DNA from: Bacteroidales bacterium
GTDB taxonomy: Bacteria; Bacteroidota; Bacteroidia; Bacteroidales; WCHB1-69
NCBI GenBank assembly: GCA_017395245.1
Contig: JAFPVR010000096.1
Span: forward strand, 1 to 40,332
Length of the DNA stretch: 40,332 bases
Reading direction: 5' to 3'
Within the stretch, counting starts at the first letter, position 1. Every line of letters starts with the position of its first letter. Made by a program: the position numbers and the translations under genes. Under the pieces are notes generated by a model, which made no database searches, had not been told where the DNA came from, and saw only the letters and a list, made by a program, of their open reading frames with translations. Below are positions 24,258-31,747 of this stretch, in pieces.

Positions 24258-24278
24258 CCGCTTCAAATTCCATACCTT

Positions 24279-25733
24279 ATGAAGAATAGTATCGAACACC
24301 TTGACGACCTTTTCCCGGAATCCTTCAGCGAGGCTCAGAAAGCCAAAGCCAAAACGCTGTTTTACAAACAATTGTCACTGTTTGCACACGAATATTACCG
24401 CGGCAAGATGGGGACTCTTCCCAAAGTGCCCATCGAGAGTTTGAACTGGTTCAACGCATGGTACACGCCGGGCGTCTCGGCCATTTCCACCACTATCCGC
24501 GACGACAACGACCGTTCGTTCCAGCTCAGCAACCGCTCGAACATGGTGGCCGTGGTCAGCGACAGCACCCGCGTTTTGGGCGACGGCGACTGCACGCCTC
24601 CCGGCGGTCTCGGCGTGATGGAGGGAAAGGCGCTCATCATGAAATATTTGGGCGGCATTGACGCCACCGCGCTCTGTATCGACAGCCGCGACGAAAACGG
24701 CGAGCACCAGCCTGACAAAATCATCGACTTCGTAAAGATGGTGCAACCCAGCTTCGGGGCGGTTAACCTCGAAGACATCTCGCAGCCCAACTGCTTCCGC
24801 GTGCTCGACGTGCTGCGCGAGGAATGCGACATTCCCGTCTGGCATGACGACGCGCAAGGCACCGCCTGCGTGACGCTCGCCGGCGTGCTGAACGCCCTCA
24901 AAATCGTGGGCAAACGGCTTGAGGATGTGAAGATTGTGCTCTACGGATCGGGCGCGGCCAACTGCAGTATCGCCCGCCTGATGATGGAGGACGGCGCGAA
25001 GCCCGAGAACATCATCCTGTTCGACAGCAAGAGCGCGCTGCACCGCAACCGCGAACGCTACGCCAACGACCCTCGCTACTACCCGCAGTGGAAACTCTGC
25101 CAAATCACGAACCCACAGTGCGTTGAGACCGAAGAAGAGGCCTTCAAGGACGCGGATGTCTTGGTGGCGCTCTCCAAGCCCGGTCCTGACACCATCAAGC
25201 CGGAGTGGATCTCGCGGATGGCGGAGAAGGCCATCGTGTTCGTCTGCGCCAACCCCGTGCCGGAGATTTACCCGCACGCCGCCAAGGCCGCCGGCGCCTA
25301 CATCGTGGCCACCGGTCGCGGCGACTTCCCCAACCAGGTCAACAACTCCGTCTGCTTCCCCTCCATCCTGAAGGGTACGCTGCTGGTCGCGGCCCGCAAG
25401 ATCACCGACGAGATGGCCGTCCGCGCCGCGCACGCCATCGCCGATTTCGCTGAGCGACAGGGCATTACCCCCGACCACATCATGCCCACGATGATGGACA
25501 GCGACCTCTTCCCCGAGGTGGCCGCCGCCGTGGGCGAATGCGCCGTCAAAGCCGGTCTCGCCCGCAACCCGCTCACCCGCGAGGAAATCTACAAGCAGGC
25601 CAAGCACGACATCGACGAGACCCACCGCGTTATGGATCTGCTTGTCCAACAAGGCATTATCGAACAGTTCCCCGAGGCCGAAATCAAGAAGATTCTGGAT
25701 GAGGTAGTGCAAAGAATGAAGAATGAAGAATGA
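24279..25733 (+). CDS. Malic enzyme (oxaloacetate-decarboxylating)
   Basis: 484 residues. N-terminal malic domain with 'AWYTPGVSAISTTIRDD', the active-site Lys region 'VMEGKALIMKYLGG', and metal-binding 'GAVNLEDISQPNCF' and 'PVWHDDAQGTA'. The NAD(P)-binding domain has 'VLYGSGAANCSIARL'. The length fits the short form without the phosphotransacetylase-like domain of MaeB. It converts malate to pyruvate and CO2; cofactor choice cannot be read safely. Together with ppdK in this window it could feed phosphoenolpyruvate. The last residues (RMKNEE) and the stop are encoded by a heptamer array that continues downstream. Confidence 0.93.
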   Translation: MKNSIEHLDDLFPESFSEAQKAKAKTLFYKQLSLFAHEYYRGKMGTLPKVPIESLNWFNAWYTPGVSAISTTIRDDNDRSFQLSNRSNMVAVVSDSTRVLGDGDCTPPGGLGVMEGKALIMKYLGGIDATALCIDSRDENGEHQPDKIIDFVKMVQPSFGAVNLEDISQPNCFRVLDVLREECDIPVWHDDAQGTACVTLAGVLNALKIVGKRLEDVKIVLYGSGAANCSIARLMMEDGAKPENIILFDSKSALHRNRERYANDPRYYPQWKLCQITNPQCVETEEEAFKDADVLVALSKPGPDTIKPEWISRMAEKAIVFVCANPVPEIYPHAAKAAGAYIVATGRGDFPNQVNNSVCFPSILKGTLLVAARKITDEMAVRAAHAIADFAERQGITPDHIMPTMMDSDLFPEVAAAVGECAVKAGLARNPLTREEIYKQAKHDIDETHRVMDLLVQQGIIEQFPEAEIKKILDEVVQRMKNEE

Positions 25734-25773
25734 AGAATGTTGAATGCTGAATGCTGAATAGTGAATAGTGAAT
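25711..25773 (+). repeat. 7-bp periodic array overlapping the malic enzyme stop
   Basis: Nine heptamers in register: AAAGAAT once, GAAGAAT three times, GTTGAAT, GCTGAAT twice, AGTGAAT twice. The first 23 bp are the end of the malic enzyme gene, including the TGA at 25731-25733. Confidence 0.85.
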
Positions 25774-25813
25774 CGAAGAACCCCAATATATAAAGAAAGA
25801 TCATCCTTAAGCA

Positions 25814-25934
25814 GCCTCGAAGAGGCAAAACGCGCGAAGCGCTAATAACCCCACATCAGCGAAGCGCAATGTGGGGCGCACGAAGCACAAACGACCCTAC
25901 TCAAGGCGAAGCCGCAGTGTGGGGCTTGTCCCAC
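25814..25934. repeat. Cluster of GAA-loop mini-hairpins
   Basis: Short perfect stems around a GAA triloop lie at 25814-25826 (GCCTC/GAGGC), 25832-25842 (GCGC/GCGC) and 25905-25913 (GGC/GCC). Another GCGAAGC sits in the loop of a larger CCCCACAT/ATGTGGGG stem (25849-25876). GTGGG/CCCAC (25919-25934) closes the cluster, 22 bp before the acyl-CoA reductase start. Confidence 0.65.
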
Positions 25935-25956
25935 GAGCAAAAACAACCTATAGGAA

Positions 25957-26994
25957 ATGTTCACCGCCAACCTCCAACCCTTCCGCCAATTAGGCCGCCT
26001 GCTCGCCGACCCGCAATGGATCGACGAGCGTTTTGGTGCGGCCATTGAACGGCAGTCCCTCGAAAACAGCTGGTTCACGCCGGCGTTTTGTCGGCACGCG
26101 CTCCAGTCTATCGGGCAGATGCTCATACCCGACGCCTTGGATGCGTTCTATGCCCGGTATCAGGATGCTGTACCCGCCGAAGATCCGCACCGCACTGTTG
26201 CCGTCATCTCCGCCGGCAACATCCCCGTCGCGGCCTTCCACGACTTCTTCTGCGTGCTCGCTTCCGGCAATAACTACCAGGGCAAGCTTTCCGAGCACGA
26301 CCGCCGGCTGCTACCCGTGTTGGCCGACGAGCTCATCCGTATCGAACCCGCTTTTGCGGAACGCATTACCTTCGTGGAAAGAGTTGCCGATTTTAATGCG
26401 ATAATCACCACGGGTAGTGACAATTCCGCTCGTTACTTCGAGTATTACTTCAAAAACTATCCGCACATTCTGCGTAAGAACCGCAACAGCGTGGGCGTGC
26501 TCACCGGCGAGGAAACCGACGACGAGCTTCGCGCCCTCGCCAACGACATCTACCTCTACTTCGGACTCGGCTGCCGCTCGGTATCCAAACTGTTCGTCCC
26601 GAAGGGTTACGATTTCGTGCCGTTTTTGCATATTTTAACACAGGAAAGCCAGCCCATCGCCCAGCACCATCAGTTCAACAACAACCTCGAATACCAAAAG
26701 GCCATCCATCTGATGAACCAGCTCTTCTATATGGATGCCGGAACCTTCCTTCTTGTTGAGAATCAGAATTATGCATCGCCCATCGGGATGGTATACTACG
26801 AATATTACGATGACATCAACTTGGTAAACCGCCGTCTTACCGAGGATGCGGACCAGCTGCAATACATCGCCAGTCGCGACCCGCGCATCGCCCGTGCCGA
26901 ACCCTTCGGCCACGCCCAATCCCCTACCCTTGTTGACTATCCGGACGGCGTGGACACCTTTCAATGGCTCGTTTCAATGAACAATGTACAATGA
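25957..26994 (+). CDS. Acyl-CoA reductase (LuxC family)
   Basis: 345 residues. It resembles the Bacteroidota LuxC-like acyl-CoA reductases of the aldehyde dehydrogenase superfamily. 'VAVISAGNIPVAAFHDFFCVLASGN' forms the cofactor region, and the probable nucleophile is Cys206 in 'YFGLGCRSVSKLFVP'. Conserved 'GTFLLVENQNYASPIGMVYYE' follows. The expected reaction is NAD(P)H-dependent reduction of an acyl-CoA or acyl-protein thioester to an aldehyde; the chain length is unknown. It stands alone, with no luxD/luxE-like neighbours. The last codons (MNNVQ and stop) fall inside a heptamer array that runs to 2 bp before the next gene. Confidence 0.85.
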   Translation: MFTANLQPFRQLGRLLADPQWIDERFGAAIERQSLENSWFTPAFCRHALQSIGQMLIPDALDAFYARYQDAVPAEDPHRTVAVISAGNIPVAAFHDFFCVLASGNNYQGKLSEHDRRLLPVLADELIRIEPAFAERITFVERVADFNAIITTGSDNSARYFEYYFKNYPHILRKNRNSVGVLTGEETDDELRALANDIYLYFGLGCRSVSKLFVPKGYDFVPFLHILTQESQPIAQHHQFNNNLEYQKAIHLMNQLFYMDAGTFLLVENQNYASPIGMVYYEYYDDINLVNRRLTEDADQLQYIASRDPRIARAEPFGHAQSPTLVDYPDGVDTFQWLVSMNNVQ

Positions 26995-27079
26995 ACAATG
27001 TACAAGGCATTCAATTCCCCAATCACAATTCACTGTTCACTGATCACTATTCACTGATCACAATTCACTGGTCACACAA
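26975..27079 (+). repeat. 7-bp periodic array bridging two genes
   Basis: Fifteen heptamers in register: first CAATGAA alternating with CAATGTA, then CACAATT, CACTGTT, CACTGAT and CACTATT units. It begins inside the acyl-CoA reductase gene (stop at 26992-26994) and ends 2 bp before the histidine kinase ATG at 27082. Confidence 0.88.
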
Positions 27080-27081
27080 AA

Positions 27082-28632
27082 ATGAAAAAGCGCATTCTCA
27101 TCCCCCTGTTCATCTTGGTCGGGTTGTCGGCTATCCCGCTGATTATCGGCATTTTCTACCTCTACACGGAGGCCGAGAAGGTGCAGCGCAGCATCTTCGT
27201 GAACGAGGTATTGACAGCGGGCAACGACGCGATAGACCGTATCGATGCCGTCATCAAAAACGACACTACTGCCTTGCTTGAAGCGGATTCGGACGAGATT
27301 GCGAATCAGGACATTGACATGGACGAGGTGGTGTCGGTGCAGCAGACGCGCGTGTTCCTGATCGACTCGGTCAACAACCAGCCTATCGGCGTTATCCGGT
27401 CCACCATCTACTTTCAAGAGAACAATTCGCGGGTCATCGCCAACGACACCGAATACTTCACTGCGGCCTACCGACGGCTCTTTCCGCAGTACAACGATCC
27501 GAGCGACCCGAAGAACGTACAGAATGACATCACGAACGCATTCAACATCAAGGATATCAGCCTTATCCAGATAGACAGTGCGACGCTCGAACTACTGACG
27601 GCGGACAAGCTGTACGACATCATCAAAGAAGCGTTAAAAAATGAAAATATCGAGGACCGGTTCGACTTCGCGCTTTACAATGCCTTCACGGCGCAGTTCG
27701 TTGTGGAGCCCCAAAGCGCCACCCCAGAGGAGGTGCTCAACAGCGAGTTCGTCTTCCTGCTGAAATACAACGAGAAAGTGAGTTCGCCGCACTACCTGGT
27801 CATCTACTTTCCCACCGTGCGCGGCATCGTCTTCAAACGCATGAGCAACGTCGTCGCCATGATCCTTATCTTCTTCGTAATCACCTTCACAGTTGCATTC
27901 GTCGCGCTCTACTCGCTCTACCGGCAGAAGAAAACACAGGACGTGACCAACGACTTCATCAACAACGTCACGCACGAGTTCAAGACCCCCATCGCGACCA
28001 TTTCGCTCGCCTGTGAGGTTCTTGCCGACCCTACCATGCTGGAGGACAAGGACATACGGGCTTCTTACGTGGAAATCATCAACGATGAGAACAACCGCCT
28101 CAAGGACATGGTCTCCACCGTGTTGGAAACGGCGCAACTACGCAAGGGGCAAATCAAGATGAACGTAGAACTCCTTGACATGCATGAACTTATCCAAAAG
28201 GTAACGGACAGTTTCGCGCTGCTGGTCAACTCCTCGAACGGCACGTTGAGCGTCGCGCTGAACGCCGACCGGTACCATGTCTTCGGCGACCGCACGCACC
28301 TCACCAACACGCTCACCAACCTTATCGAGAACGGCATCAAATACTCCACCGAGAGTCCAGAAATCCTCGTGAACACGCTTTCAAACGAGAAGCACTTCAT
28401 CGTGTCGGTGTCGGACAAGGGCATCGGCATCCCACAGACGGCTCTCGGGAAGATTTTCGACAACTTCTACCGCGTGCCGCACGGTAACATCCACAATGTC
28501 AAGGGCTATGGTCTCGGTCTGGGCTACGTGAAGAAGATTGTGCAGCTCCACCGAGGCCGCATCGAGGTGCAGAGCGCGGAGGGCAAGGGCAGCACGTTCA
28601 CGATATATTTGCCGATAAAGGCGGAGAAGTGA
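27082..28632 (+). CDS. Membrane sensor histidine kinase (RprX/PorY-like)
   Basis: 516 residues. TM1 (7-27), a periplasmic sensor region of about 225 residues, TM2 (about 258-281), then HisKA with His298 in 'FINNVTHEFKTPIATI'. The HATPase domain has an N box 'NLIENGIKYS' and G boxes 'DKGIGIP' and 'GYGLGLGYVKKI'. It belongs to the Bacteroidetes group that includes RprX and PorY; which one cannot be decided by eye. No response regulator gene adjoins, so it is an orphan kinase. porX, an orphan response regulator, lies 9 kb to the left, making a PorX-PorY pairing possible but unproven. Confidence 0.88.
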   Translation: MKKRILIPLFILVGLSAIPLIIGIFYLYTEAEKVQRSIFVNEVLTAGNDAIDRIDAVIKNDTTALLEADSDEIANQDIDMDEVVSVQQTRVFLIDSVNNQPIGVIRSTIYFQENNSRVIANDTEYFTAAYRRLFPQYNDPSDPKNVQNDITNAFNIKDISLIQIDSATLELLTADKLYDIIKEALKNENIEDRFDFALYNAFTAQFVVEPQSATPEEVLNSEFVFLLKYNEKVSSPHYLVIYFPTVRGIVFKRMSNVVAMILIFFVITFTVAFVALYSLYRQKKTQDVTNDFINNVTHEFKTPIATISLACEVLADPTMLEDKDIRASYVEIINDENNRLKDMVSTVLETAQLRKGQIKMNVELLDMHELIQKVTDSFALLVNSSNGTLSVALNADRYHVFGDRTHLTNTLTNLIENGIKYSTESPEILVNTLSNEKHFIVSVSDKGIGIPQTALGKIFDNFYRVPHGNIHNVKGYGLGLGYVKKIVQLHRGRIEVQSAEGKGSTFTIYLPIKAEK

Positions 28633-28732
28633 GGGGCCGGCCGTCACCGACTCCTGCAACCAGAGTTTAACCCTTGACTAATATCGTCGCTTGGATGAAG
28701 TTTTTCAACGACTGGATAATTCCCAGAAGACA

Positions 28733-28753
28733 CCAACTGCGAGGCGAAGTTGG
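28733..28753. repeat. Short palindrome CCAACT/AGTTGG
   Basis: Six-bp arms around GCGAGGCGA, in the 200-bp gap between the convergent histidine kinase and ppdK genes. It is related to the palindrome at 6383-6401. Confidence 0.5.
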
Positions 28754-28780
28754 CTCCTATACGGCATCCCTTTAAAACGA

Positions 28781-28810
28781 AGTAGAGACGCGCCATGGCA
28801 CGTCTCTACT
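28781..28810. repeat. GTAGAGACG palindrome, copy 2
   Basis: Arms AGTAGAGACG and CGTCTCTACT around a C, the palindromic core GCCATGGC and an A. The arms match copy 1 but the 8-bp core differs. It lies 24 bp past the ppdK stop and may end transcription there. Confidence 0.8.
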
Positions 28811-28833
28811 ATTATCATACAGGCACCGGTCTC

Positions 28834-31557
28834 TTATTTTCCGGCCTTGATGGCGGCTTGGGCGGCGGCCAAGCGAGCCACGGGGACGCGGAACGGGGAG
28901 CAGGAGACATAGTTCATACCTGCATTATAGAAGAACTCGGCAGCCGTCGGGTCGCCACCGTGCTCGCCGCAGACACCGCACTTGAGGTTGGGACGGGTGG
29001 AGCGGCCGCGCTGAATGCCGGTCTGCACCAGTTCGCCTACGCACTCGCGGTCGAAGGAGTTGAACGGGTCGGCGGGGATGATTTTCTCATCGACGTATGT
29101 CTTCACGATGGCATTCACGTCGTCGCGGGAGAAGCCGAAGGTCATCTGGGTAAGGTCGTTGGTACCGAAGCTGAAGAACTCGGCCACCTTGGCGATCTGG
29201 TTGGCGACCAGTGCGGCGCGCGGAATCTCGATCATGGTGCCGAACTTGTACTCGAACGGAATGCCGTAGGCTTTCTCGACCTCTTCCTTCACCTCCGTGG
29301 CGATGGCCTTCTGGTGGCGCAGCTCGGCGGCGTTAATGGTCAACGGGACCATGATTTCGAGCATCGGGTGCAGGCCTTCCTTCATCAACTCAACGGTGGC
29401 ACTGAACAGGGCTCGGAACTGCACGCGGGTGATTTCGGGATAGATGATGCCGAGACGCACGCCGCGAAGACCCATCATCGGGTTCACCTCGTGGAGCGAC
29501 TCCACGCGCTTCTTCACATCCTCGTAGCTGATGCCGAGACGCTGGGCGGCCTCTTTCATCTTGGCCTCACCCTGCGGGGCGAACTCATGCAACGGGGGAT
29601 CCATCAGGCGGAAGGTCAGCGGTTTGCCGTCCATCACCTTGAGAGTGCCCTTGGCGGCATCCTTGATATAGGGTTCCAGCTCGTCGAGGGCGGCGATACG
29701 CTCCTCGCGGGTGTTGGCCAGAATCATGTTACGCAGTTTTTCCAACGGTTTCTCGCTGTTCTCGCCATAGAACATGTGCTCGATGCGGAACAGGCCGATG
29801 CCCTCGGCGCCGAAGTCGATGGCCGTCTGTGCGTCAGCAGGGTTGTCGGCGTTGGTGCGGACACCCATCTTGCGATATTTGTCAACCAGCTTCATGAACT
29901 CTTGGAAAAGAGGATTTTCCGTAGCGTCAATCATCTTGACCTCTTCGGCATAGACCCAGCCCTTGGAGCCGTTGAGGCTCAGGACATCGCCCTCCTTGAA
30001 CGTTCTGCCGTCGATGGTGGCGGTGCGAGCCTTCATGTCGATTTTCAAGGCGTCGCAACCCACGATGCAGCACTTACCCCAGCCGCGGGCCACGAGGGCT
30101 GCGTGGGAAGTCATGCCGCCGCGAGCGGTCAGGATACCGGTGGCAGCGCGCATACCCTCGACATCTTCGGGATTGGTCTCCTCACGGACAAGGATATTCT
30201 TGATTTTCTGAGCTGTATAGGCTTTGGAAGTCTCACTGTCGAAAGCGATGACACCGACGGCACCGCCAGGGCCTGCGGGCAGACCTTTCGCGATGACCGT
30301 GTGCTTCTTCTCGTCAGCGGCGTCAAGGATCGGGTGCAGAAGCTCGTCGAGCTGGGCGGGAGCCACGCGGAGCACCACTTCCTTCTCGTCGATGAGGCCT
30401 TCGTGCAGCATATCAAGCGCCATCGTCATGGCAGCCACGCCGGTACGTTTGCCGACACGGCACTGCAACATGTAGAGTTTACCTTCTTGGATAGTGAACT
30501 CGATGTCGAGCATATCGTGATAGTTCTTCTCCAGGATATTGCGGATGTCGCAGAGTTCCTTGTAGGTCTCGGGCATCAGCTCCTGCATGGACTGCATGTG
30601 CTTGTTCTGCTCGTTCTTGGTTTCGTCGTTCAACGGGTTCGGGGTGCGGATACCGGCCACGACGTCCTCGCCCTGGGCGTTGATCAGCCACTCACCGTAG
30701 AACTGGTTGTCGCCGGTGGCGGGGTTACGGGTGAAGGCGACGCCGGTGGCGGAATTGTCGCCCATGTTGCCGAACACCATGGCCTGCACGTTGACGGCGG
30801 TACCCCAATCATCCGGAATACCCTCGATGCGGCGGTAGGCGATGGCTTTCTTGCCGTTCCAGCTCTTGAACACGGCCTTGATGCCGCCTTCCATCTGGGC
30901 GCGGGCGTCATCGGGGAATTCAGTGCCGAGCACCTCTTTCACCTTGGCCTTGAAATTCTCGGCCAGAATCTTGAGTTCGTCAGCGGTAATCTCCGTGTCG
31001 CTCTTGTAGCCGCGGGCAGCCTTGAATGCGTCAAGCATGTCATCCAATTGTTTGCGGATGCCCTTGCCGTCGGCGGGTTCGATGCCCTCGGATTTCTCCA
31101 TCACGACATCGGCGTACATCATGATCAGACGACGGTAGGAGTCATACACGAAACGCGGGTTGTTGGTCTTCTTGATGAGTCCGGGGATGGTCTTGGAGCT
31201 CAGACCGATATTGAGGACGGTGTCCATCATTCCGGGCATGGAGCTGCGGGCGCCGGAACGGCAGGAGACGAGCAGCGGGTTCTCCGCGTCGTCGTATTTG
31301 AGACCCATGATGGCCTCCACGTTCTTCATACCGGCCCAGACCTCGTCCATGAGGCCTTCGGGAAGCTGGCAGTTGTTGGCGTAATACGCCGTGCAGCATT
31401 CCGTGGTGATGGTCAGACCCGCCGGAACGGGGAGACCTAACAAGCACATTTCAGCCAGGTTGGCACCCTTGCCACCCAAAAGATTCTTCATGTCAGCCTT
31501 GCCTTCGGCCTTTTTTCCGCCGAAAGTGTAGACATACTTCACATTGTTGTTGGTCAT
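28834..31557 (-). CDS. ppdK: Pyruvate, phosphate dikinase
   Basis: 907 residues from ATG at 31557, the usual length. The open frame extends to 31668 but would include the promoter. The ATP-grasp domain begins 'TFGGKKAEGKADMKNLLGGKG', with 'ARSSMPGMMDTVLNIGL'. The phosphohistidine domain has the catalytic His in 'GGMTSHAALVARGWGKCC' (about residue 460). The C-terminal TIM barrel binds PEP/pyruvate, with 'GIGLFRIEHMF' and catalytic Cys in 'KCGVCGEHGGDP' (about 840). It interconverts pyruvate, ATP and phosphate with PEP, AMP and pyrophosphate. With malic enzyme it links malate to PEP. The opposite strand carries a long open frame, judged a codon-bias shadow. Confidence 0.97.
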   Translation of the reverse strand: MTNNNVKYVYTFGGKKAEGKADMKNLLGGKGANLAEMCLLGLPVPAGLTITTECCTAYYANNCQLPEGLMDEVWAGMKNVEAIMGLKYDDAENPLLVSCRSGARSSMPGMMDTVLNIGLSSKTIPGLIKKTNNPRFVYDSYRRLIMMYADVVMEKSEGIEPADGKGIRKQLDDMLDAFKAARGYKSDTEITADELKILAENFKAKVKEVLGTEFPDDARAQMEGGIKAVFKSWNGKKAIAYRRIEGIPDDWGTAVNVQAMVFGNMGDNSATGVAFTRNPATGDNQFYGEWLINAQGEDVVAGIRTPNPLNDETKNEQNKHMQSMQELMPETYKELCDIRNILEKNYHDMLDIEFTIQEGKLYMLQCRVGKRTGVAAMTMALDMLHEGLIDEKEVVLRVAPAQLDELLHPILDAADEKKHTVIAKGLPAGPGGAVGVIAFDSETSKAYTAQKIKNILVREETNPEDVEGMRAATGILTARGGMTSHAALVARGWGKCCIVGCDALKIDMKARTATIDGRTFKEGDVLSLNGSKGWVYAEEVKMIDATENPLFQEFMKLVDKYRKMGVRTNADNPADAQTAIDFGAEGIGLFRIEHMFYGENSEKPLEKLRNMILANTREERIAALDELEPYIKDAAKGTLKVMDGKPLTFRLMDPPLHEFAPQGEAKMKEAAQRLGISYEDVKKRVESLHEVNPMMGLRGVRLGIIYPEITRVQFRALFSATVELMKEGLHPMLEIMVPLTINAAELRHQKAIATEVKEEVEKAYGIPFEYKFGTMIEIPRAALVANQIAKVAEFFSFGTNDLTQMTFGFSRDDVNAIVKTYVDEKIIPADPFNSFDRECVGELVQTGIQRGRSTRPNLKCGVCGEHGGDPTAAEFFYNAGMNYVSCSPFRVPVARLAAAQAAIKAGK

Positions 31558-31601
31558 TTTCAAACAGTTTTGGATAAAAATTACTACTCTAAAAACGGCC
31601 G

Positions 31602-31609
31602 CGAAAATA
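31602..31609 (-). promoter_or_regulatory. Probable ppdK promoter box
   Basis: On the minus strand TATTTTCG, a one-base variant of TAnnTTTG, 44 bp before the ppdK ATG. Confidence 0.5.
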
Positions 31610-31698
31610 CAAAAAAAGCAGGTACGAATCCTGCCTTCTCTGAAAAAAAATTCAATGCCGATGTTCATTTAAAAAAGCGTGACTATGACAAAAAAATG

Positions 31699-31706
31699 TA
31701 TTTTTG
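31699..31706 (+). promoter_or_regulatory. TAnnTTTG promoter box
   Basis: TATTTTTG followed by CCG, 41 bp before the ATG at 31748; it diverges from the ppdK promoter. Confidence 0.8.
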
Positions 31707-31747
31707 CCGTTTCTTATAAATAATGGAGTGTTCCTGACAGGGTGCCT

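Noticed and set aside
24375-25712. 445-codon open frame on the minus strand
   Set aside because: Antisense to malic enzyme, with the same kind of shadow composition rich in His, Val and Ala; no promoter or domain.
28795-31440. 881-codon open frame on the plus strand
   Set aside because: It lies entirely antisense to ppdK, has a low-complexity His/Val/Gly-rich translation typical of a codon-bias shadow, and has no domain.
31558-31668. N-terminal extension of ppdK
   Set aside because: The extra 37 residues would be translated from DNA holding the promoter box; the start at 31557 gives the usual family length.
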